From JABDMH01 sp965223165 (GTDB lineage Bacteria > Bacteroidota > Bacteroidia > Chitinophagales > Saprospiraceae): a stretch of 64,000 nucleotides of DNA. The notes beneath the pieces were generated by a model that saw only the letters and a program-made list of their open reading frames with translations, did not search any database and was not told the origin of the DNA. Position numbers and translations under genes: made by a program. Below are positions 30,001 through 41,584 of the stretch, one piece after another (within the stretch, counting starts at the first letter, position 1; each line of letters opens with the position of its first letter). The stretch covers positions 248,001 to 312,000 of the forward strand of contig CBDCVQ010000019.1 in NCBI GenBank assembly GCA_965223165.1, written 5' to 3'.

Positions 30001-33000
30001 CTATTATCTTTTCTATACTCAATTCCGGATCCGGAATGTCCGCACACGCCGAATCTTGCAATACCTGGCTGCCGTCATGGAGATAGGTTACATTCAACAA
30101 CCCACTTGGCGCTGTGCTGATTGGACATGTCAACGAAATATTATCCATAAATGCCTCAGCTTCTCCGCTTTGGTTGGCTAAAATTAATTGCAGGCTGACT
30201 TGATTCACCCCATCTGGAATATTTACATTGACTGAGCCGGTAGTTAAGGATATCAATCCTGTATGAAGAATTTGTGCCCCCTGCCCAATGCCATCAAATG
30301 TCAATTCATAGCGAAGGGTATCCGTACTACCTCCAGGATATATTCCCCAGTCAAAGGACAGAGATAAATCTGACATGTAACTGCTCACGTCCAGCGTGCC
30401 AAAATCAATGCTGTTTATAGTGGGGTTTGGAAATGAGATGTAGGCGAGAGAATCTCCATTTGTCGCATTAAATGAAGGAGACACCGATTCATTTTCTATT
30501 GTCCAATCTCCTGTGATGCTATACGTCCAACAAGATGATGCACAGCTCGGGTCATTCTCAAAACTCTGTAAGGCCACTATCGGATCCTTTGATGCCGGAC
30601 AGCTTCGGCTCGCCTCCGTCACCGTCGCCGGGTCTATGGTAAAGGTCACCTCTATCCGGAATGTATCCACCTCACCCGGATCTATCATCTCGGATACTAC
30701 AACGGTGTCATTCGCACCTCCGTCGAACGGCATGACCGGATTGCTGCCACTCATACCTTCGCCTCCTTGATAGGTGCTGCTCGCTGCTGTCACCGTAGCA
30801 CCCGCTCCATACTTCAATGTATCCGTCAGGTCGTACCAGCCTTTGCCCGTACCATTGTTTTGGGCAATCAGGTAATAGCTGATCGTGTACTCGTTTGGAT
30901 TAGCCGTAGGCGTGGGACCGCTGGCTACTTCTTTTTCAATACTCAACTCGGGATCAGGCAAGGCCGCACACGTCGTATCACTAAAGGTCTGACCACCGTC
31001 GTTGACAAAGGCCATATTCATCAAGCCCGTATTTGTACCACTGCCTGTACCCAGATCGCAGTCCCTGCTGTCTGCCGTAACCGTCGCAGGATCTATCGTA
31101 AACGTCACGCTCACCAGGAAGGTGTCCACCTCCATGGTGTCCACCATCTCATTGATGACGATGGTGTCGTTGGTCACTCCATCAAAACCAGGCTCCAGCG
31201 TACTGCTCAAGCCCGATCCACCCGGGTAACTCACCGTCACATTGTCTATCGTCGTACCTGCTCCATACCGCAGACTGTCTGTCAACGTATACCACCCTTT
31301 TGCAGTACCTGTATCCCGTACTATGAGGTAGTAGCTTATCTCCCATTGATTTGGTATCGTACTCGATGCCGTCGGACCACTCGCTATTATCTTTTCTATA
31401 CTCAATTCCGGATCCGGAATGTCCGCACACGCCGAATCTTGCAATACCTGGCTGCCGTCATGGAGATAGGTTACATTCAACAACCCACTTGGCGCTGTGC
31501 TGATTGGACATGTCAACGAAATATTATCCATAAATGCCTCAGCTTCTCCGCTTTGGTTGGCTAAAATTAATTGCAGGCTGACTTGATTCACCCCATCTGG
31601 AATATTTACATTGACTGAGCCGGTAGTTAAGGATATCAATCCTGTATGAAGAATTTGTGCCCCCTGCCCAATGCCATCAAATGTCAATTCATAGCGAAGG
31701 GTATCCGTACTACCTCCAGGATATATTCCCCAGTCAAAGGACAGAGATAAATCTGACATGTAACTGCTCACGTCCAGCGTGCCAAAATCAATGCTGTTTA
31801 TAGTGGGGTTTGGAAATGAGATGTAGGCGAGAGAATCTCCATTTGTCGCATTAAATGAAGGAGACACCGATTCATTTTCTATTGTCCAATCTCCTGTGAT
31901 GCTATACGTCCAACAAGATGATGCACAGCTCGGGTCATTCTCAAAACTCTGTAAGGCCACTATCGGATCCTTTGATGCCGGACAGCTTCGGCTCGCCTCC
32001 GTCACCGTCGCCGGGTCTATGGTAAATGTCACGTCTATCCGGAATGTATCCACCTCACCCGGATCTATCATCTCGGATACCACAATGGTGTCATTCGCAC
32101 CTCCGTCGAACGGCATGACCGGATTGCTGCCACTCATGCCTTCGCCTCCTTGATAGGTGCTGCTCGCTGCTGTCACCGTAGCACCCGCTCCATACTTCAA
32201 TGTATCCGTCAGGTCGTACCAGCCTTTGCCCGTACCATTGTTTTGGGCAATCAGGTAATAGCTGATCGTGTACTCGTTTGGATTAGCCGTAGGCGTGGGA
32301 CCGCTGGCTACTTCTTTTTCAATACTCAACTCGGGATCAGGCAAGGCCGCACACGTCGTATCACTAAAGGTCTGACCACCGTCGTTGACAAAGGCCATAT
32401 TCATCAAGCCCGTATTTGTACCACTGCCTGTACCCAGATCGCAGTCCCTGCTGTCTGCCGTAACCGTCGCAGGATCTATCGTAAACGTCACGCTCACCAG
32501 GAAGGTGTCCACCTCCATGGTGTCCACCATCTCATTGATGACGATGGTGTCGTTGGTCACTCCATCAAAACCAGGCTCCAGCGTACTGCTCAAGCCCGAT
32601 CCACCCGGGTAGCTTACCGTCACATTGTCTATCGTCGTACCTGCTCCATACCGCAGACTGTCTGTCAACGTATACCAACCTTTTGCGGTACCTGTATCCC
32701 GCACTATGAGGTAGTAGCTTATCTCCCATTGATTTGGTATCGTACTCGATGCCGTCGGACCACTCGCTATTATCTTTTCTATACTCAATTCCGGATCCGG
32801 AATGTCCGCACACGCCGAATCTTGCAATACCTGGCTGCCGTCATGGAGATAGGTTACATTCAACAACCCACTTGGCGCTGTGCTGATTGGACATGTCAAC
32901 GAAATATTATCCATAAATGCCTCAGCTTCTCCGCTTTGGTTGGCTAAAATTAATTGCAGGCTGACTTGATTCACCCCATCTGGAATATTTACATTGACTG

Positions 33001-36000
33001 AGCCGGTAGTTAAGGATATCAATCCTGTATGAAGAATTTGTGCCCCCTGCCCAATGCCATCAAATGTCAATTCATAGCGAAGGGTATCCGTACTACCTCC
33101 AGGATATATTCCCCAGTCAAAGGACAGAGATAAATCTGACATGTAACTGCTCACGTCCAGCGTGCCAAAATCAATGCTGTTTATAGTGGGGTTTGGAAAT
33201 GAGATGTAGGCGAGAGAATCTCCATTTGTCGCATTAAATGAAGGAGACACCGATTCATTTTCTATTGTCCAATCTCCTGTGATGCTATACGTCCAACAAG
33301 ATGATGCACAGCTCGGGTCATTCTCAAAACTCTGTAAGGCCACTATCGGATCCTTTGATGCCGGACAGCTTCGGCTCGCCTCCGTCACCGTCGCCGGGTC
33401 TATGGTAAAGGTCACCTCTATCCGGAATGTATCCACCTCACCCGGATCTATCATCTCGGATACTACAACGGTGTCATTCGCACCTCCGTCGAACGGCATG
33501 ACCGGATTGCTGCCACTCATACCTTCGCCTCCTTGATAGGTGCTGCTCGCTGCTGTCACCGTAGCGCCCGCTCCATACTTCAATGTATCCGTCAGGTCGT
33601 ACCAGCCTTTGCCCGTACCATTGTTTTGGGCAATCAGGTAATAGCTGATCGTGTACTCGTTTGGATTAGCCGTAGGCGTGGGACCGCTGGCTACTTCTTT
33701 TTCAATACTCAACTCGGGATCAGGCAAGGCCGCACACGTCGTATCACTAAAGGTCTGACTGCCATCGTTGACAAAGGCCATATTCATCAAGCCCGTATTT
33801 GTACCACTGCCTGTGCCCAGATCGCAGTCCCTGCTGTCTGCCGTAATCATCACAGGATCTATCGTAAACGTCACGCTCACCAGGAAGGTATCCACCTCCA
33901 TGGTATCCACCATCTCATTGATGACGATGGTGTCTTGAGTGATGCCGTCAAAACCAGGCTCCAGCGTACTGCTCAAGCCCGATCCACCCGGGTAACTCAC
34001 CGTCACATTGTCTATCGTCGTACCTGCCCCATACCGCAGACTGTCTGTCAATGTATACCACCCTTTTGCGGTACCTGTATCCCGCACTATGAGGTAGTAG
34101 CTTATCTCCCATTGATTTGGTATCGTACTCGATGCCGTCGGACCACTCGCTATTATCTTTTCTATACTCAATTCCGGATCCGGAATGTCCGCACACGCCG
34201 AATCTTGCAATACCTGGCTGCCGTCATGGAGATAGGTTACATTCAACAACCCACTTGCCGTTGTGCTGATGGGACACTGTAGTGACAAATTGTCTACAAA
34301 AACTTCTAGCTCTTCACTGATATTTATCACAACAATCTGCAAGCCCAACAGGTCCACTGCATCTGGTATCGTTGTACTTTCTGTCCCGGTCGTTGTGCCT
34401 GTCGATCCAGTATGAATTATAACTTCTCCCTGTCCAACACCGTCGTAAAACAATTCATAGCGAAAGGTATCTCTACTATTGCCGGCAAACATTCCCCAGT
34501 CAAAGGACAACGACAAATCAGCCGTGTATGCACTAACATCAATACTGTTAAAATCTATCGTATTGGTTGGGGCTGTCGGAACACGCAAATGGGCAATGCT
34601 ATCCCCGTCTGTCGCGTTGAAGCGAGAACTTGATGATTCATTGGCCACTGTCCATTCTCCCGTAAAGCCATACGTCCAACAAGATGGTGCACAATCCGGG
34701 TCATTCTCAAAACTCTGTAAGGCCACTATCGGATCCTTTGATGCCGGACAGCTTCGGCTCGCCTCTGTCACCGTCGCCGGGTCGATGGTAAATGTCACGT
34801 CTATCCGGAACGTATCCACCTCACCCGGATCTATCATCTCGGATACCACAATGGTGTCATTCGTCCCTCCGTCGAACGGCATGACCGGATTGCTGCCACT
34901 CATGCCTTCGCCTCCTTGATAGGTGCTGCTCGCTGCTGTCACCGTAGCGCCCGCTCCATACTTCAATGTATCCGTCAGGTCGTACCAGCCTTTGCCCGTA
35001 CCATTGTTTTGGGCAATCAGATAATAGCTGATCGTCCACTCATTGGGATTGGCCGTAGGTGTAGGACCAATGGCTACTTCTTTTTCAATACTCAACTCGG
35101 GATCAGGCAAGGCCGCACACGTCGTATCACTAAAGGTCTGACCACCGTCGTTGACAAAGGCCATATTCATCAAGCCCGTATTTGTACCACTGCCTGTGCC
35201 CAGATCGCAGTCCCTGCTGTCTGCCGTAATCGTTGCAGGATCTATCGTAAACGTCACGCTCACCAGGAAGGTATCCACCTCCATGGTATCCACCATCTCA
35301 TTGATGACGATGGTGTCTTGAGTGATGCCGTCAAAACCAGGCTCCAGCGCACTGCTCAAGCCCGATCCACCCGGGTAACTCACCGTCACATTGTCTATCG
35401 TCGTACCTGCTCCATACCGCAGACTGTCTGTCAACGTATACCACCCTTTTGCAGTACCTGTATCCCGTACTATGAGGTAGTAGCTTATCTCCCATTGATT
35501 TGGTATCGTACTCGATGCCGTCGGACCACTCGCTATTATCTTTTCTATACTCAATTCCGGATCCGGAATAGCCGCACACGCTGAGTCTTGCAATACCTGG
35601 CTGCCGTCATGGAGATAGGTTACATTCAACAACCCACTTGCCGTTGTGCTGATTGGACACTGTAGTGACAAATTGTCTACAAAAACTTCTAGCTCTTCAC
35701 TGATATTTATCACAACAATCTGCAAGCCCAACAGGTCCACTGCATCTGGTATCGTTGTACTTTCTGTCCCGGTCGTTGTGCCTGTCGATCCAGTATGAAT
35801 TATAACTTCTCCCTGTCCAACACCGTCGTAAAACAATTCATAGCGAAAGGTATCTCTACTATTGCCGGCAAACATTCCCCAGTCAAAGGACAACGACAGA
35901 TCAGCCGTATATGCACTAACATCAATACTGTTAAAATCTATCGTATTGGTTGGAGCTGTCGGAACACGCAAATGGGCAATGCTATCCCCGTCTGTCGCGT

Positions 36001-39000
36001 TGAATCGAGAACTTGATGATTCATTGGCCTCTGTCCATTCTCCCGTAAAGCCATACGTCCAACAAGATGGTGCACAATCCGGGTCATTCTCAAAACTCTG
36101 TAAGGCCACTATCGGATCCTTCGATGCCGGACAGCTTCGGCTCGCCTCCGTCACCGTCGCCGGATCGATGGTGAATGTCACGTCTATCCGGAACGTATCC
36201 ACCTCACCCGGATCTATCATCTCGGATACTACAATGGTGTCATTCGTCCCTCCGTCGAACGGCATGACCGGATTGCTGCCACTCATACCTTCGCCTCCAT
36301 GGTAGGTGCTGCTCGCTGCTGTCACCGTAGCACCCGCTCCATACTTCAATGTATCCGTCAGGTCGTACCAGCCTTTGCCCGTACCATTGTTTTGGGCAAT
36401 CAGATAATAGCTGATCGTCCACTCATTGGGATTGGCCGTAGGTGTAGGACCGCTGGCTACTTCTTTTTCAATACTCAACTCGGGATCAGGCAAGGCCGCA
36501 CACGTCGTATCACTAAAGGTCTGACCACCGTCGTTGACAAAGGCCATATTCATCAAGCCCGTATTTGTACCACTGCCTGTACCCAGATCGCAGTCCCTGC
36601 TGTCTGCCGTAACCGTCGCAGGATCTATCGTAAACGTCACGCTCACCAGGAAGGTATCCACCTCCATGGTATCCACCATCTCGTCAGTGACGATGGTATC
36701 GTTGGTCACTCCATCAAAACCAGGCTCCAGCGTACTGCTCAAGCCCGATCCACCCGGGTAACTCACCGTCACATTGTCTATCGTCGTACCTGCTCCATAC
36801 CGCAGACTGTCTATCAACGTATACCACCCTTTCGCGGTACCTGTATCCCGTACTATGAGGTAGTAGCTTATCTCCCATTGATTTGGTATCGTACTCGATG
36901 CCGTCGGACCACTCGCTATTATCTTTTCTATACTCAATTCCGGATCCGGAATAGCCGCACACGCTGAGTCTTGCAATACCTGGCTGCCGTCATGGAGATA
37001 GGTTACATTCAACAACCCACTTGCCGTTGTGCTGATTGGACACTGTAGTGACAAATTGTCTACAAAAACTTCTAGCTCTTCACTGATATTTATCACAACA
37101 ATCTGCAAGCCCAACAGGTCCACTGCATCTGGTATCGTTATACTTTCTGTCCCGGTCGTTGTGCCTGTCGAACCAGTATGAATTATAACTTCTCCCTGTC
37201 CAACACCGTCGTAAAACAATTCATAGCGAAAGGTATCTCTACTATTACCGGCAAACATTCCCCAGTCAAAGGACAACGACAAATCAGCCGTGTATGCACT
37301 AACATCAATACTGTTAAAATCTATCGTATTGGTTGGGGCTGTCGGTACACGCAAATGGGCAATGCTATCCCCGTCTGTCGCGTTGAATCGAGAACTTGAG
37401 GATTCATTGGCCACTGTCCATTCTCCCGTAAAGCCATACGTCCAACAAGATGGTGCACAATCCGGGTCATTCTCAAAACTCTGTAAGGCCACTATCGGAT
37501 CCTTTGATGCCGGACAGCTTCGGCTCGCCTCCGTCACCGTCGCCGGATCGATGGTGAATGTCACGTCTATCCGGAACGTATCCACCTCACCCGGATCTAT
37601 CATCTCGGATACCACAATGGTGTCATTCGTCCCTCCGTCGAACGGCATGACCGGATTGCTGCCACTCATACCTTCGCCTCCATGGTAGGTGCTGCTCGCT
37701 GCTGTCACCGTCGCGCCCGCTCCATACTTCAATGTATCCGTCAGGTCGTACCAGCCTTTGCCCGTACCATTGTTTTGGGCAATCAGATAATAGCTGATCG
37801 TCCACTCATTGGGATTGGCCGTAGGTGTAGGACCGCTGGCTACTTCTTTTTCAATACTCAACTCGGGATCAGGCAAGGCCGCACATGTCGTATCACTAAA
37901 GGTCTGACCGCCGTCGTTGACAAAGGCCATATTCATCAAGCCCGTATTTGTACCACTGCCTGTGCCCAGATCGCAGTCCCTGCTGTCTGCCGTAATCGTC
38001 GCAGGATCTATCGTAAACGTCACGCTCACCAGGAAGGTATCCACCTCCATGGTATCCACCATCTCGTCAATGACGATGGTGTCGTTGGTCACTCCATCAA
38101 AACCAGGCTCCAGCGTACTGCTCAAGCCCGATCCACCCGGGTAGCTCACCGTCACATTGTCTATCGTCGTACCTGCCCCATACCGCAGACTGTCTGTCAA
38201 CGTATACCACCCTTTTGCGGTACCTGTATCCCGCACTATGAGGTAGTAGCTTATCTCCCATTGATTTGGTATCGTACTCGATGCCGTCGGACCACTCGAT
38301 ATTATCTTTTCTATACTCAATTCCGGATCCGGAATAGCCGCACACGCTGAATCTTGTAATACCTGGCTGCCGTCATGGAGATAGGTTACATTCAACAACC
38401 CACTTGCCGTTGTGCTGATTGGACACTGTAGTGACAAATTGTCTACAAAAACTTCTAGCTCTTCACTGATATTTATCACAACAATCTGCAAGCCCAACAG
38501 GTCCACTGCATCTGGTATCGTTGTACTTTCTGTCCCGGTACTTGTGCCTGTCGAACCAGTATGAATTATAACTTCTCCCTGTCCAACACCGTCGTAAAAC
38601 AATTCATAGCGAAAGGTATCTCTACTATTACCGGCAAACATTCCCCAGTCAAAGGACAACGACAAATCAGCCGTGTATGCACTAACATCAATACTGTTAA
38701 AATCTATCGTATTGGTTGGGGCTGTCGGAACACGCAAATGGGCAATGCTATCCCCGTCTGTCGCGTTGAATCGAGAACTTGAGGATTCATTGGCCACTGT
38801 CCATTCTCCCGTAAAGCCATACGTCCAACAAGATGGCGCACAGCTCGGGTCATTCTCAAAACTCTGTAAGGCCACTATCGGATCCTTCGATGCCGGACAG
38901 CTTCGGCTCGCCTCCGTCACCGTCGCCGGGTCGATGGTAAATGTCACGTCTATCCGGAATGTATCCACCTCACCCGGATCTATCATCTCGGATACCACAA

Positions 39001-41584
39001 TGGTGTCATTCGCACCTCCGTCGAACGGCATGACCGGATTGCTGCCACTCATGCCTTCGCCTCCTTGATAGGTGCTGCTCGCTGCTGTCACCGTAGCGCC
39101 CGCTCCATACTTCAATGTATCCGTCAGGTCGTACCAGCCTTTGCCCGTACCATTGTTTTGGGCAATCAGGTAATAGCTGATCGTGTACTCGTTGGGGTTG
39201 GCCGTAGGCGTGGGACCGCTGGCTACCTGCTTCTCAATCGCCAAAGTGGGAAACGGTGCTTCCACGCAGACCGTGGATGTATCGGGATCCACCGCGTCCG
39301 TCAAAACTGCTTGGTTCAACAGCCCGGTTCCAGTGGTACTGCCTGTGGCCAAACTACAATCCAACTCATCTGCACTGAGCACTAACAGATCAATCGTATA
39401 GTACACTTGAATCTCAAACGTGTCGCACGTGGGCAGCCCACCCACGGTCTCGTTTAGTACCAGAACTGTGTCCGTAGATCCATTGAAATTAGCGAGATTG
39501 TTGGTTGCCCCTACGTTTATGCCATCCCCTCCCAAATAGCTGGCATTAACTGAGTCCACCTGGATGCCATTGCCAAACAAAAATTGGTCATAGAGATCGT
39601 AAGTGGCAGTTTGATTGGCCAGATTGCAGGCATAGAGTTGGTAGGTCACACTAAACTGATTCGGATTGGCGGTGGGTGTCGGTGCTCCTGTCACTGCTTT
39701 GACCATGCCGACCGGAGGCTGCGGCGCTTCGATGCATACCGCCGAAGAATCCAGCGGCACACCATCATCAACAACAGCCACATTATACAGCCCGGTACCA
39801 TCCTCTCCCGCCGAGAAAGTGCAGTTGAGAGACTCTGAAGTAATCTGTCCCGGAACAATATTGTAGTCAGCCACCAGAAGGAAAGAATCGGCACGGCCTG
39901 GCTCCAGCATCTCGTCATCGTCGAGCAGGAACACGGTCTGATTGTTTTGCATGTCAATCGTCTGGGTGTTGAAGTTGACAAAGTTGTCCGTGCCACTAAG
40001 ACCGTCTCCATTCTCGTAGCTAGCGGTAAGGCCCTGGATATTAGTACCTTCCCCGTATCTCAACGTATCACTCAGATCGTAAAATGCTTTGTAGGTGCTG
40101 GTATTCTCCACGATGATGCGGTAGGTGATGGTAAAACTGTTGGGTAGCCCAGTTGCACTTGGTCCGGTCACCACTTCTTTGGTGATATCTACCATGGGGC
40201 GGGGAATCGCCGCACAGGTGGTATCGTTTCGGGTGCTGTCATAGTCAAAGACGGCAGCCACATTGGTCAGTCCGGTGTTGGCTCCGCCATCATTGGTACG
40301 ATCACAGTCTGCACTAGCCGCCGTGGTCTGTGCATGATCGATATCAAACACAACCGTCACTTTGAAGGTGTCCGCATCACCAGCCAGCAGCATGACACTA
40401 TCGATAATCTCAAAATCGGCGACCCCATCAAACGTACCACTGATATTGGAAGCTACGGTCCCTGAAGGCGCCATGCCATCCCCTCCCAGATAGGTGACTG
40501 CGGCACTGGTTGATGTGGCGCCGGCACCGAAACGCAGCGTATCGCTCAGATCGTACCATCCTTTGGCCGTGCCATTGTTACGAACGACAAGCTGATACAT
40601 CAGGCTCCATTCGTTGACATTACCCGTAGGCACGGCATCCATCAGTACGGTTTTCTCCACATCGATATCCGGATCTGGGATCTCCGCGCAAGCTGTATCG
40701 GCAAAGGTCTCCGTGCCGTCGTTGACATAGGCCTCATTCAGCAGACCGGTATGGGTGCTGCTGCCGGTGGACAGGTCGCAGTCGCGGCTGTCAGCAGTCA
40801 CCACCGACGGATCGACGGTGAAAGTGACGGTCACCAAGAAGGTGTCCACTTCCATGGTATCTACCATTTCATTGATGACGATGGTGTCTTGATTGACTCC
40901 GTCAAAACTACCATTGATCATGCTGCTGAGGCTATCTCCCTGGTGACCGACCGTCACCAGATCGATGGTGGTACCCGTACCAAAGCGGAGGCTGTCTGTG
41001 AGCGTATACATACCGGGCAGGGTGCCCAGATTGTTGACAAGGACGTAGTAACTGACCTCCCATTGGTTGGCCATCGGTGTCGGCGTGGGGCCACTCGCGA
41101 TCTGCTTGTCCAGGGTTATGTCGATACAGGCAAAATTGTCCAGACTGTCGGTTACTGCCGCTGTATTTCCGGTGTACCCCCCCTGGCCAACCACCATACC
41201 ACATGTATCCACTGTAACCGGGGATATTCCTAATACGCCATCACCGTCGTCGTCACTATGTCCAGCTTCCACGGCATCTACACAGCCGTCATTGTCACTA
41301 TCGAGGTCACATCGATCGGGTATACTATCATTGTCGGTATCCCGATCAAAGGTACAGACGGGTATACTGCCCGAAGCTCCAAAGGTTACAGACGAAAGTG
41401 CTGTATTATTATCTGCCGTATTCCATATGAAATACAAATTGTCAATTGTTACATCAAAGGTGGCCGACCCATCCAACGTATTTGCTGTTCCAGTCGGATT
41501 GGCCATTAAAATTGGAAACGTAGAAGCAGTAGTTATACCTGGCGGTAGATTGCCAAATGATCCGGTGGTTAACGTGGTATTATT
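1..41584 (-). CDS. Giant secreted DUF11-repeat protein, main body (3' end beyond the window)
   Basis: This is the continuation of the giant gene that starts at 43,274, read one base out of phase with its N-terminal part (see 41,583-41,586). From 41,584 to base 2 no stop codon was seen, about 13,860 codons. Repeat landmarks keep the same phase modulo 3 throughout. The first in-frame ATG in this frame is at 41,506, but it is internal to a domain. The order is: the rest of a domain begun upstream, a second TSP3-like Asp-rich stretch (about 41,240-41,350), four divergent DUF11-like domains, seven 461-residue composite units, then about 65 units of 150 or 153 residues. A typical unit contains IPDPELMIEKQVASGPTP, GTGKGWYTLTDTLKYGAGAT, ILPGEVDTFRVDVTFTINP and two cysteines (SRDC, DTAC). 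DUF11-type repeats are known from bacterial surface proteins. An adhesin or fibrous surface role is inference. The C-terminal sorting domain, if any, is outside the window. Confidence 0.9.
3785..4881 (-). repeat. 1.1-kb block duplicated at 24,629-25,725
   Basis: Bases match the second location (offset 20,844 bp) apparently without change, then diverge at ATACCGTCGAAG versus ATGCCGTCAAAC. Just beyond, about 25,725-26,510 instead matches about 2,622-3,407 (offset 23,103 bp). The second locus is therefore a patchwork of two distant source segments. Confidence 0.8.
6040..8836 (-). repeat. 2.8-kb mosaic block duplicated at 12,844-15,640
   Basis: Offset is 6,804 bp. Long identical stretches (for example 7,730-8,836 versus 14,534-15,640) alternate with short non-matching patches (about 6,418-6,565 and about 7,535-7,730). 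The pattern suggests a duplication followed by patchy conversion from other units. Confidence 0.8.
17331..18280 (-). repeat. 0.95-kb block duplicated at 28,203-29,152
   Basis: Offset is 10,872 bp. The two copies are nearly identical, with a CACCG/CACTG change near 17,388. They diverge at about 18,281/29,153. A 10,872-bp offset also relates about 225-410 to 11,097-11,282, so the same displacement appears twice in the array. Confidence 0.78.
20020..21940 (-). repeat. 1.9-kb block duplicated at 22,288-24,208
   Basis: The segment reappears 2,268 bp further on with essentially no differences over about 1.92 kb. The copies diverge abruptly at the left edge (near 20,020) and at 21,940/24,208 (CCTCGTTCAG versus CCTCGTTAAG). 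Part of the block also matches about 8,540-9,460, offset 11,781 bp. Recent in-frame duplication or gene conversion explains this best. Confidence 0.85.
29560..39240 (-). repeat. Seven tandem copies of a 1,383-bp higher-order coding unit
   Basis: Landmarks recur exactly every 1,383 bp (461 codons), for example at 29,619, 31,002, 32,385, 33,768, 35,151, 36,534 and 37,917. Each unit has three parts: a plain DUF11-like domain (PDPELSIEKEVASGPTP), a second one whose Cys-Cys loop carries an inserted beta-sandwich of about 155 residues (SFENDPSCAPSCWTY to DNLSLQCPIST), and the return of that second domain (GLLNVTYLHDGSQVLQDSAC). Approximate copy boundaries are 29,560, 30,943, 32,326, 33,709, 35,092, 36,475 and 37,858. 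Confidence 0.92.
39241..41130 (-). repeat. Four divergent DUF11-like units at the N-terminal end of the array
   Basis: Read on the minus strand, four units of about 150-160 residues begin near ITLDKQIASGPTPTP (about 41,120), PDIDVEKTVLMDAVPTG (about 40,670), RPMVDITKEVVTGPSATG (about 40,195) and PPVGMVKAVTGAPTPTANP (about 39,715). They keep the fold landmarks (YDLSDTLRYG, DTFKVTVVFDID, paired Cys) but differ at most other positions, unlike the nearly uniform units downstream. They look like the oldest part of the array. Confidence 0.85.

Noticed and set aside
30767..35584. Plus-strand ORFs of about 222-265 codons repeated every 1,383 bp
   Set aside because: They are the antisense reading of the composite units. 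The minus frame is the one that keeps domain motifs, cysteines and a signal peptide upstream.
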